From assembly GCA_037367355.1 (NCBI GenBank), contig CM074704.1:62001-126000 (forward strand): a stretch of DNA of 64,000 bases, written 5' to 3'. Made by a program: the position numbers and the translations under genes. The notes under the pieces are model-generated. The model made no database searches, was not told the origin of the DNA, and was given only the letters and a program-made list of their open reading frames with translations. This document shows, one piece after another, positions 1-9,232 of the stretch. The DNA is from Neoscytalidium dimidiatum. Its lineage: Eukaryota; Ascomycota; Dothideomycetes; Botryosphaeriales; Botryosphaeriaceae. Every line of letters begins with the position of its first letter. The first letter of the stretch is position 1.

Positions 1-1141
1 CGGGACGAGGCATGCGAGCTCCGTGTAAGAAGCCGATTCACCCCATTCCTCGCTCCAGCACAGTGACCTTCCTGCTTACACACGGCCCCTGAAGCTCCCT
101 CAGGATATCGACGACGACGACGACGACCTTTTGTCGCCGGCTACGCCGAGACCCGAGTCAAGTCCGCCGTCGCACATGCGTTACGCCATCCATCTGTTCA
201 AACTCGCCAAGCTGAACTCCGAAATCAAATATGTGGCAAACAGCATTGTGCGGGGCTCTCCGCGCTATGCCTACCCCGCAATAATCGACATTCACCATTG
301 GCAAAGCGGTGTTCTCCAACAACTTGATCAATGGGCAAGCGAGATACCACGTTCAGAAAGCGGCGACAGCTACATTGAACACCTTTGCAATTTACGATAC
401 CAAGGCATGCGCATGCTCCTCCTCCGACCAAGCCCGGCGATCCCGTCTCCGTCAGGAGAGTCTTTGAACCAATGCCATCACAGCGCAATCCAGTGTATCA
501 ATCTCTTCAACCGGCTGTACGAACAAGACCTCCTCGTCCATAGCTGGATCACTTTCCATTCACTGATACTGAGCACCATCACCATGTTATACTGCATTTG
601 GGTTTCCCCGGAAATTGCGCGCACTACGGAGCTGAATGTCCCCACAGGAGATCTCCGTGTCAGTCTCAGCATTCTCAGCGCAACTGGGGAGCACTGGTCC
701 GGAGCGAAGCGGAGCAGGGACATCCTCGACGAACTGGCTGGAACCACAATCCGTTGGATCATGGAACTTTCTGCGAACCGATTCGCGCCGAATTCGGTCC
801 CCCCGAGCAACGGCCAGACGGGCCCGCGACACAGATCCGCACAGCAGTGTCAACCCTCCGATCACATGGGCACCAGATCGCGTTCGACTTCTGCAAGACC
901 AACCGGGGAAGGCTCGTCAATGCCAGCTCCATTCGCGGGCTCCTATCCGCCAACCCCCCTCCCCGTCATTTCTCACGATGCAGAAGATAGACGCCAAAAT
1001 CCGCTCTTGGATCTTTGCAACCCCCCGCTGGATGGTGGGTCCATCGTTAACCAATTCGGACTGAGTGATCCTGCCAATATCGACAGCATCATGCTGGACC
1101 TCTTCGAAGATTTCATCCCGCCTCTTTCGAACGCTTTCTAG
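1..1141 (+). CDS. Fungal-specific transcription factor, C-terminal part (5' end outside window)
   Basis: The frame is open from about position 29 to a TAG at 1139-1141. It reads like the middle homology region and C-terminus of a Zn2Cys6 regulator: an acidic DIDDDDDD stretch, then the segment around MRYAIHLFKLAKLNSEIKY, then helical repeats (LRYQGMRMLLLRPSPAI, HSWITFHSLILSTITMLYC) as in the Fungal_trans superfamily. The DNA-binding end lies upstream. An in-frame TAA at 26-28 sits in a possible small intron (GTAAGA at 25, ACAG ending at 63), so the exon probably begins near 64. The tail is Pro/Ser-rich and ends in a hydrophobic-acidic patch (DLFEDFIPPLSNAF) that could be an activation segment. 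It lies tail to tail with the dehydratase and is the obvious candidate regulator of the dehydratase/SDR pair; that is inference from position only. Confidence 0.75.
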
Positions 1142-1146
1142 AGAAT

Positions 1147-3148
1147 TTACATAGCCGGCCCCGACGCGGTCAAGAAGTCAAAGTCGGCACCTCGCTCTGC
1201 CTGGTTGACCGACCGCATGTACAACCCCCGGTAGCCTCTCATCCTTTCCCTCGTGATCCACGGCGACTGCTGCGCCACGTCGACGGCGCCCTGCCTCTCA
1301 ACCGCCGCAGCCGCTCGCCTTTCGTCCAGACGCCTCCGAATCTCCTCGTCGGGAAGCTCGACCCTCAGGAGCCTCCGCTCAACATCGCACGTGATCACGT
1401 CGCCGTCCCGCACGACGCCCAGCACCGAGTCCGGATGCCCGGCCTCCGGAGACACGTGCAGCGCGATGGTGCCGCCCGCGGTCCCGCTCATCCGCCCGTC
1501 CGAGATCCTCAGCATGTCCGCGACGCCGCGCGCGGCCAGCTTGCGCGGGATGGGGATGAGGCCGGCCTCGGGCATGCCCGGGTTCCCGACGGGGCCGATG
1601 CCCTGCAGCACCAGGACGCTGTCGGGCGTCACGGCCAGGTCCGGGTCGTCGATGCGGGCGGCCAGGTCGGCCGAGCCGGCGAACACGACGGCCGGGCCCG
1701 AGTGCGCGAGCAGGCGGCGGTCCTTGGAGGCGCTGGCCTTCATCACCGCGCCGCCCGGGGCCAGGTTGCCGCTCAGCACGACGAGCGACGCGGAGGGGTG
1801 CAGCGGCGCCGACAGCGGGCGGATGCAGTTGTTGGCCGGGCTGCTGCTGCTGCTGCTGCTGCGGGACGGGGAGGCGAACGAAGTGGCGGCGAGGGCCTCG
1901 CCCAGCGTCTTGCCGGTGACGGTCATCGCGTCGAGGTTGAGGAGGGGCTTGAGCGTGTGCAGCAAGGCCAGCATGCCGCCGGCGTTGTGGAAGTCCGTCA
2001 TGTAGTTGTCTCCGCTGGGCTTCAGGTCCACGAGCAAGGGCGTGCGGCGCCCGATTTCGTCGAAGGTGGAGAGGGTGATGGTGCCAGACACGGCCGGATG
2101 GCGGTTGATGATGGCCATGAGGTGGACGAAGGCGTTGGTGGAGCCCCCGATCGCCTGTAGGACGGTGATGGCGTTCAGGAACGATTCCCGGGTGAGCGCC
2201 GTCTGCGGCTTCAGCTGCGCCTTCGCGAGCGAAACGGCGATGGCACCGGTGTCCTCGGCGATGCGAAGGCGTGCCGAGGACACCGCCGGCGCCGTGGCTC
2301 CCTTGAACGGCATCAGCCCCAGGGCGGCGAGGATGCATGCCATGGTGCTCGCAGTCCCCATGACCCCGCAGGTGCCGGCCTGCGTCCGTTTTTTTGTTCT
2401 CTCAGCAACGCTTCCACCGTCGGGACGGAGCAAGGCGATGAGCTTACCGTAGGGGCCAGTTCTTCATTGATGGCGGATATCTCCTCGATGTCGATGGTGC
2501 CAGCTCTGTACTTCGCCCAGTTGTTCCGACAGTCGGTGCAGGCGCCGATCCGGGTCCCTCTGTGGCTGCCAGGCATCATCGGCCCCGTAACGAGGTGCAC
2601 AACCGGCTTGTTGGCCGATATAGCGCCCATCAGCTGGGCCGGGGTGGTCTTGTCGCAGCCTGGGACGCACGTCAGCAGGTCTTCTCACGCAGCAGCTGGG
2701 GAGGGGGAGCGGAGGGCCAAGACTCCGCACCTCCAATCAGCACCACCGCGTCCACAGGCTGGGCGCGGATCATCTCCTCGGTGTCCATGCTCATGAGGTT
2801 CCGGAGGAACATGCTGGTGGGCGACGAGAACGACTCGTGCAGGCTGATGGTCGGGAAGTCGATGGCCAATCCGCCGCTCAGCTGCACGCCTCGCTTGACC
2901 GCGTCTATCAGCTGCGGGATGTTGGCGTGGCACGGGTTGAAGCCCGAGTAGGTGTTGACGATGCCGACGATCGGCCGCGACAGCGCGTCTTCGCTGTATC
3001 CCAGCGCCTTGATGAACACCTTGCGCAGGAAGAGAGAGAAGTGTGCGTCGCCGTAAGACGTCAAGCCTTGTCGTAGGCCGACGGCAGAGTCCAGCGGCCT
3101 GGAAAGGTCGTAGTCTGAGCTTTTCTGCGCGATCTGATCCGAGGCCAT
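1147..3148 (-). CDS. IlvD/Edd-family dehydratase (sugar-acid or dihydroxy-acid type)
   Basis: Three exons join in frame: 3148-2731, 2659-2448 and 2379-1147, giving 620 aa, the usual family length. The introns (2660-2730 and 2380-2447) are 71 and 68 bp with GT-AG ends. Family signatures are intact: NPCHANIPQ (Cys73), GGCDKTTPAQLMG (Cys141, split by intron 1), TDCRNNWAKYRAG, and GTCGVMGTASTMACI (Cys214). These three cysteines are the expected [2Fe-2S] ligands. The enzyme removes water from a 2,3-dihydroxy acid to give a 2-keto acid. No mitochondrial presequence is visible (the N-terminus is MASDQIAQKSS), so a cytosolic sugar-acid dehydratase is more likely than the branched-chain amino-acid enzyme Ilv3; the substrate cannot be read from sequence. 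A (CTG)7 tract near 1841 encodes a polyserine insertion. The gene is divergent from the SDR and convergent with the transcription factor. Confidence 0.9.
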
Positions 3149-3304
3149 GGCGGCGAATTGCGGTCCAGGGTCGAGCTGGACTTCTCCTGCAAGCCCGTAC
3201 GGCAGCAGGCTCCGGTGCGGTTAAGTAGATGCTCCAGGATCCGAGCGCAGGCGTAGACGGATGTGCTCCGCAGCGCTTGTCTCGGACGTAGCCCGCATCG
3301 CTCG

Positions 3305-3334
3305 TCGGACTTGATCCGAAAACTCATCGGACTT
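3305..3334. promoter_or_regulatory. Candidate binuclear-zinc-factor operator: TCGGA/TCCGA repeats
   Basis: TCGGA (3305-3309), TCCGA (3315-3319) and TCGGA (3327-3331) occur within 27 bp. The first pair forms an inverted CGG-N7-CCG. The outer two extend to an 8-bp direct repeat, TCGGACTT (3305-3312 and 3327-3334). Zn2Cys6 dimers bind paired CGG triplets in everted, inverted or direct orientation, so a site for the neighbouring regulator is plausible but unproven. Confidence 0.35.
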
Positions 3335-3367
3335 CTCCCGCCCACTTCGCCGCCGTTCGCCCAGTGC

Positions 3368-3374
3368 TATAAAG
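3368..3374 (+). promoter_or_regulatory. TATA-like element of the SDR gene
   Basis: TATAAAG stands about 85 bp upstream of the SDR ATG at 3459, a usual TATA distance for a fungal gene with a short leader. It is called from position and consensus alone. Confidence 0.35.
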
Positions 3375-3458
3375 CCCCATGAGCAACAATAGCACCATCA
3401 CTCGCGCGGCACGCTCGAATATACACCGCCCAGCTCAATCACTTCCCAACGCCGCGCC

Positions 3459-4268
3459 ATGTTCAGCCTTCAAGGCAAAGTCGCCCTTGTCATCGGCCTT
3501 GGCCAGACCGGCACCGACGGCTGGGGCATCGGAGCAGCCTGCGCGGTGCTCTTCGCACGGCAGGGCGCCATCGTCGTCGGGGGCAACCGCAGCGTCGAGA
3601 CGGCGAGGAGGACGCAGGCGACGATCGAGCAGGAAGGCGGCGTCTGCGACCTCATCGCCACGGACGCGACGAGTTCGGCATCGGTCAAGGCGCTCGTCGA
3701 CGCCTGCGTGGCCAAGCACGGCCGCATCGACATCCTGCTGGCCAACGTCGGGCGCTCCGAGCCGGGCTGCCCGGCCACCATGGCCGAGGAGACGTGGGAC
3801 GCGCAGATGGACGTCAACCTCAAGACCGTCTTCCTCGCCTGCCACCACGTCCTGCCCGTCATGGAGAAGCAAGACGCCGGCGGCGCCGTCGTCTGCGTCG
3901 CCAGCATCGCCGGCCTGCGCTACATCGGCAAGCCGCAGGTCGCCTACTCCGCCGCCAAGGCCGCCGTCCTGCAGTTCGTCAAGACCACCGCCGTCGTCTA
4001 CGCCCCGCGCCGCGTCCGCCTCAACGCCGTCGTCCCCGGCCTGATGGACACCCCCTACACCACCGCCCTGGCCGACCGCTTCCCGACCCCCGGCGGCGCC
4101 GCAGAGTTCCGCCGCAGGCGCGACGAGCAGGTCCCCATGGGCCGCATGGGAGATGCCTGGGACGTCGCCCACGCCGCGCTGTTCCTGGCCGCGGACGAGG
4201 CCCGCTACGTCACCGGCCAGAAGATCGTCGTGGACGGCGGCATCACGGCGTCAACGGGTAGGGCGTAG
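3459..4268 (+). CDS. Classical short-chain dehydrogenase/reductase
   Basis: A single exon encodes 269 aa, typical for classical SDRs. The Rossmann start is GKVALVIGLGQTG with a DGWGIG continuation (residues 6-25), a slightly expanded version of the TGxxxGxG loop. LLANVG (93-98) takes the place of NNAG. The catalytic residues are visible: Asn120 (VNLK), Ser149 (VASIAG), Tyr163 and Lys167 (YSAAK), followed by PG at 193-194 and the closing VTGQKIVVDGG. It would be an NAD(P)-dependent oxidoreductase of an alcohol, sugar or hydroxy acid. Its divergent pairing with the IlvD/Edd dehydratase suggests the two act in one sugar or sugar-acid pathway, with the SDR perhaps oxidising the sugar before dehydration. 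Substrate and cofactor preference are not determinable here. Confidence 0.9.
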   Translation: MFSLQGKVALVIGLGQTGTDGWGIGAACAVLFARQGAIVVGGNRSVETARRTQATIEQEGGVCDLIATDATSSASVKALVDACVAKHGRIDILLANVGRSEPGCPATMAEETWDAQMDVNLKTVFLACHHVLPVMEKQDAGGAVVCVASIAGLRYIGKPQVAYSAAKAAVLQFVKTTAVVYAPRRVRLNAVVPGLMDTPYTTALADRFPTPGGAAEFRRRRDEQVPMGRMGDAWDVAHAALFLAADEARYVTGQKIVVDGGITASTGRA

Positions 4269-5452
4269 CGCGCTTGTCCTTTGGGGGAGGGCTTGTTTGT
4301 GCTTGTGTAGCACGTTCGCGGATGACGCGCCGGTGAAGTTGTGAACATGAGAGAAATAGAACTACGTCGCTACGCTACTTCGCCGGGTAGCGTTATGGCT
4401 GACTAACGACGCGATGTATGTACTCAATTTTATTAGAAGACTGGAGCCTGTACTGATTAAAAGAGCCAGGTCTACAACAACGGCCTGCGTCTCGGAGATT
4501 GGCCCTTGTGCGAGAGATTCAACTCGTCGGCTCTTCTCTTCCCCCGGAAGAGTTCAAAGGGTCGGATATACTATTTTTCTATATAGAGGCTCGTACTACA
4601 TGTTCTAGTGTCAGCGCACAGCTCTTAAACTGCTTTCTGTTTCTTCTTCTCTTCTCCCGATAATACTCAACCAGTCCACGATGCCAGCCGGTGTCTGGTC
4701 CCGCGGATCATTGTGGCCATAGACGATACAACGTTGCTCATCTCACCAGCCACCATAATTTATTGGCTTTGTTTCTGGTGGGGAAACATTACATAACATC
4801 CACAAGCTTTATGTTTCGGACAAGGGGTGCTGCTGTTTCCAGTCTCCCCAGCAGGGCCAAAGATCGTGACAGCGGAGAGTTCGTCATTCGTAGAGCTGTC
4901 GGAGATTGGCCGCTCGGAGATAATATTATGAAGATGGCCCGCTCCGATTCGGAAATGTGCCACTCGCCTTGACGATCACCCGCTTCACCAGGTTGCTCCT
5001 CTCCGCCTCTTATTTTGGCTGCGTAGTCGTACCAAGCGCTATATTGTAGGTCGGCTAAGCCGCCTCTTCCAGCGCTCTCTGCGGCGGATCCTTTCCTTCC
5101 GGACTGTTGGAATTCTTGAGTCAAGCGCCACATGTCTGCTTAGTCAGGCATTGATCAGTGCTTGGGTTTGTAAGTATGTACATCCACTGGGGTCAGCCGC
5201 CGATCTAGATAGTCAACTAATGATTGACTCCCACCAACCACCTAAAGCATATTTTGAACATTCTCCAATCAATTATCTCCTTTGTCGCAGTGGCAGAAGA
5301 GTCCACGCGCATGGGAGCAAAGACGACGAACACGGCGGCCAAGACACGCTATTATCTCACCGACAGACAAAGAAAAAAAAAAGACGGGGATTTATCCGAA
5401 TGCCCAGTCCTCCATCGCCTCTCTCCGTCCCCGTCATCCCCTCGTCCTCCCA
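4269..5452. other. Intergenic, no gene recognised
   Basis: This stretch holds the SDR 3' flank, an AT-rich part (4400-4960) and the leader of the next gene. A frame is open from 5282 into the next coding region, but ATG codons before 5453 are not in that frame. An A-run lies near 5371-5381. No other coding signal or repeat stands out. Confidence 0.6.
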
Positions 5453-7009
5453 ATGGAACGCCCCGACATGCCCCACTTTACCAGCCGCACAGCGAACCGT
5501 CAGTTCTTCTTCGTCCTTCAACAGCACCCGCCAGCCCGACGCCGCCGCATATACGACCTCCTGCAAGGCTTCGATGACGACGCCCGCGAGCGCATCATCG
5601 AAGAGCTACTCGCGACGCCATCGCACTTGCACAGGGAGACCTTGGTCCGGGCACTGCTGGAGTCAGGCAGCGAGACCTCCTCCACCGCCCACTGGGGGAG
5701 TGATTTTTCCGGCACCGCCAGTGCCCCTCGCGCCAAGACCCCTTCCACCAGCGCCCCTCCCGCCAGCATCCCGCCGCCACTGCTGCCGTCGCCGCCACGG
5801 CCCCGGTTCCGTCCCCGCTATGGGTGGGGCAAGCTCACGAGCCTCCGTTTCGTCGCCGTGTGCACAAGTCTCATAGGCCCGCTAGCGTTCTTATGGACCC
5901 TTGCGGCAGCCAGCCGCTTCGCCGCGCGACTCGCCAGCGCGCCGATGGAGCCGGAGGCCCTGAGAACGGCGCCCGTGCCCTTCTTCCCACCCTACCAGTA
6001 CGACGCAGTGTTGAACGAGAGGCTGCGCGACCACGAGAAGAGAGCCGCAAGCTTGCTCCGCCCGAACCCGACTGATCGGTTCCGCATTGTCCGGCTGTCC
6101 GACATGGCGAGGCTGCTCTACAGCGATGTGGAGACATTCAGGACGAGAGCCGATTCAGGCCTCTGGTCTGCCGCCTCAGGCGTCCTGGAGGGCACTGATT
6201 GGGATTCCAGGCGGAATCGTGATACAGAGTACCTTTACGACTTCAGTCAGGAGGTGGGAGGACTGGCCCACCTGCTGGCGCTGTCCATGGACAGCTGGTC
6301 GAATATCGTGGACTATGCCATCCCCTCTTGGGACCACATCTGCCGCGTTCAGCACCTTCAGACGAACGGAACGAAGAAGCTGCTGGCCAAGCAGGCGGAG
6401 GTGCAAGAAAGGCTGGACCGGATGCTCATCGGCTTCGGACCCGCTTCCGTCCGCATCGCCTGCGAGGTGCGCGCCCGCAAGACGGCAGCCCGGGCGCGCA
6501 TCCAGTCGATCGGCGCGGCCCAAAACGCGTCGCTGGCCAACCGGTACAGCCGCTGGCCCAACCGCTGGGCCACCGCACGCTCGACCGTCTTCAGGGTCAT
6601 CGGCTCCATCGCCGGCGGCAGCAGATCGCCTCCAGACGCCGCCTCCGTCAGACCGCTGCGGCTAGAGCGTGCCGAGGGCGACATGATCGAGCTCGAGGAC
6701 TTCGAGGCCCGCTTCCTGCTCTTCCGCGCCCACCTGCGCGTCATCGCAAAGCTCGTGCGGGAGATCCCGGGCCTTGTCGCCTGGGTCGAGGCTGCCGCCA
6801 ACCCCGGAGCCTGCGACCACGCCAAGGTTTGCCGAGCCGCCCTCTCCGGACGGTCGCCCCAGGAGGCACTGATCGCCCTCCGTAAGGCCGTCACCGATCT
6901 CTGCACCAGGGTGCGTGAGTGGGATGCTCCGGCCTTTCATGAGCAAATTGAAACCCTTCGTCGCCAGGATGCGCTCTGCGGAGGGGTTGTCGGTGGATCT
7001 CATCAGTGA
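5453..7009 (+). CDS. Single-pass membrane protein of unknown function
   Basis: A long unspliced frame encodes 518 aa from ATG 5453, chosen as the first in-frame ATG; the frame is open further up to 5282 without one. The N-terminal ~75 residues are helical and charged (YDLLQGFDDDARERIIEELL). A Pro/Ser-rich linker follows, then a hydrophobic segment around residues 127-148 (FVAVCTSLIGPLAFLWTLAAAS) that should span a membrane once. The large C-terminal part is rich in Trp and Arg, with SWSNIVDYAIPSWDHICR, a helical stretch AKQAEVQERLDRML and further amphipathic helices to the end. No enzymatic motif is visible. Length, unbroken frame and steady codon use argue for a real gene. I do not recognise the family. 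Confidence 0.7.
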   Translation: MERPDMPHFTSRTANRQFFFVLQQHPPARRRRIYDLLQGFDDDARERIIEELLATPSHLHRETLVRALLESGSETSSTAHWGSDFSGTASAPRAKTPSTSAPPASIPPPLLPSPPRPRFRPRYGWGKLTSLRFVAVCTSLIGPLAFLWTLAAASRFAARLASAPMEPEALRTAPVPFFPPYQYDAVLNERLRDHEKRAASLLRPNPTDRFRIVRLSDMARLLYSDVETFRTRADSGLWSAASGVLEGTDWDSRRNRDTEYLYDFSQEVGGLAHLLALSMDSWSNIVDYAIPSWDHICRVQHLQTNGTKKLLAKQAEVQERLDRMLIGFGPASVRIACEVRARKTAARARIQSIGAAQNASLANRYSRWPNRWATARSTVFRVIGSIAGGSRSPPDAASVRPLRLERAEGDMIELEDFEARFLLFRAHLRVIAKLVREIPGLVAWVEAAANPGACDHAKVCRAALSGRSPQEALIALRKAVTDLCTRVREWDAPAFHEQIETLRRQDALCGGVVGGSHQ

Positions 7010-8112
7010 AACCGCAAGTGAACGCTTAGTCAGGCATTTGTCAATACTTAAAAGGCACGGCTGGCGTACCTGATCGACCACTCACTTCCTAAAGTAAGAC
7101 CTTGTCTTCGTCAGGACTCCCGATCAACTTTACGGTCGCCGACAGAATGGGCCATCGCTTCAAATCTATCTGATGGACGCTGCACATCCACGTCCGAGTA
7201 CGAATCCGGGACGCAAGTGCTGCAATGACAACAGGATAGCTGAGTACTGGGAACCAGATATGTATCCGGGTGTGACAGTGCATTTCGTAGAGTAATATCA
7301 AGGTCACTAACCAGCACCGGAACAAGTGTGGCATCGTATTGTTCAGTTCGGTACATGTTTTGTCAGTCTCGGCCAGACCTTTGACAAAGTAGCTCTCTCC
7401 TCTCTGGTGACGTGATCGAAGATGGCGACGAGGTCACCCTGGAGCAGTCTCCACTTTCTGATGCTTTATTCCTCTCTCTGGGTAAGCCAATAGCGAAGAG
7501 CCTCGCCTAGCTCAGCGTGGGGCTTATACCTGTAAGGAGCCTGATCCTCGTGGCTGTAAGCCGAAATACACTCGTGAACACGTGCGTAATATGGAGAACA
7601 TTCCACAATGCCCAGGACTCCAGATGAGAGCCCCGACTTTGACTCAATTTGCATAGTGAGGGCTTGTCTAATCCATGAGGACACAAGACGCAGTAGAATA
7701 AGCTGAGCTTATGCCAATCGCCTGCTTCAAACACACGTGATACTTGCGACGCGAAACTTTTGACCGCAGTTCACTTTCGCGGTGTGCTATTGGCACTTGC
7801 GGCGTGGAACACTACCTCTCTCGCGCATGCAGTAGGGTGATTCACCTCTCTCTGATTGGTGAAATAGGTGCAGAGGGCGGAATAGACAAGATTTCTCCCC
7901 TAGGTCAGACAGATGGTCAGTTGGCTGTGCATTTAGCAGCGGAGCGGGCGTTGCGGCTCGCACAATACGGCGAGCCCGAGTTGGCATCTATCACCGCTTA
8001 TATCCGTGTCGAGCATCTTCGTTAGCCTCTACCTGTTTAGGGGTCATATAGGGGTATGTGCTTCTCCACTCTGCCTTCTGAACCGCTTACGCTAGTTAGC
8101 ATCAGCAAAAAT
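7010..8112. other. Intergenic, no gene recognised
   Basis: Short frames on both strands show no family motif or convincing splicing pattern. Base composition is close to even, unlike the GC-rich coding DNA on the left. Confidence 0.55.
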
Positions 8113-8385
8113 CCCGGCCAATTTCTGCTAAGAGCCTTGGGTCCGGAGGCAGCCCCGCCTCCAATTGCCGAGATCTTCGTAGTAGACGAGCAAGGCGGAG
8201 CAATAGTGAGTTCGATCCCTGCAGACCCGCTGCATCACCCTTCTCTGCGCCGGCTCGCTCGTGGGTGGAGTCTCAGGCGCATACCTCGCGTGCCAGCACG
8301 GCTGGGCGTACCCCTACTGGGTAAGCCTCGCCCTAATCGGCGCTACCTTCCTCGGCCCCTTATTCCTCCTCCCGTGCTTCCAGTT
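8113..8385 (+). pseudogene. Fragment of an MFS drug-type transporter, frameshifted
   Basis: Two adjacent pieces in different frames read like one stretch of a DHA1-type MFS transporter. Around 8113-8214 the frame gives RALGPEAAPPPIAEIFVVDE, matching the segment leading into a cytoplasmic loop (usual pattern RxLQGxGxxxxxxxxxxIxDxFxxxE). From about 8234, in another frame, come SLVGGVSGAYLACQHGW and YWVSLALIGATFLGPLFLLP, the classic GxxxGG..GW..FW..L pattern of the next two membrane helices. No start, no further helices and no intact frame exist, so this is a decayed fragment. It lies about 850 bp from the P450 gene and may be the remnant of a cluster exporter. Confidence 0.6.
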
Positions 8386-9232
8386 GTTTCGTTTTTCTGC
8401 CTTGACAGAACAGAATCGATGCCCGCCTGGATCTGTGCAAACGTGTTACTGTGCTAATGAAGAAGCTTTGTATCTATGAAACCGAAGCTCGTCATTGAAC
8501 GTGTATCCATGCTGATTATGCGGGTATCGCAATGGTTCACCGAACAAGTCGGTCGACAGCAGCAGGATTACCTGTGTCCCGGCAGACGGGCGACTCGCAG
8601 CGGATGCAAATAAACGCCTTCACAGCATGACATCACAGCTCCATCCATATCTTCATTCCAGCGTTCTCCCACTGCATTTACGATATATTGGCTGACCGCT
8701 CTACCGCCTTCGATAGCCACCTGCTAGGAGCTTGGTAGAGGATTGGGATCTCCTGCTTTGAAGAATGGTCAGGCGACCGTGCCGTTAATTCTCGCAACCC
8801 TGGTCTTAGGCCCGCCTCCCCCGCTAATGAACGTCGAGCACCTGGACTGAGATGATAGCGGGCTGGGTCTCATCTTCTGCTACCCGAGCTCACTATAGAG
8901 GCTTCTTGCACCACGGTGAGAACCTTGGAGCGCGTCAGTTGACGTGAGAGCAATGTTTGGACCATGGATCGTGGATGAACTGCACTGGAAAAGGGCCGTA
9001 AACAACTCGATCACAACCCAAACCATGCAGTGTATTCAATTGTGGACAGTGGGCCAAACTCTATTCTACGAAGACTAACAGCAGCGAACTACAGAATTTG
9101 CGCGGGTGCGTAGAGCAACCGATCATGTTTATATTTGAAAACGCAGATCATATAGAAGGGCAGAAGCTTGTAATAGTAGGATGGAAGTGGTTGATGTTTC
9201 TCTTCGCCATGCAAGCTCGCCTTGTCACTACT
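8386..9232. other. Intergenic, no gene recognised
   Basis: No frame longer than a few dozen codons and no motif is visible. This is the 3' flank of the leftward P450 gene. Confidence 0.6.

Larger units (their letters stand above)
3149..3458. promoter_or_regulatory. Bidirectional promoter between dehydratase and SDR
   Basis: Only 310 bp separate the two start codons, so the divergent genes must share control DNA. A TATAAAG at 3368-3374 lies about 85 bp before the SDR ATG and is the best TATA-like element. Short TCGGA/TCCGA elements are listed separately. The arrangement suggests co-regulation of the two enzymes. Confidence 0.6.

Noticed and set aside
1253..2452. Long frames opposite and in other frames of the dehydratase
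   Set aside because: They are shadows of a gene whose conserved motifs fix strand and frame.
8205..8225. GTTCGATCCC resembling a tRNA B box
   Set aside because: No A box or cloverleaf around it, and the sequence is explained by the MFS relic.
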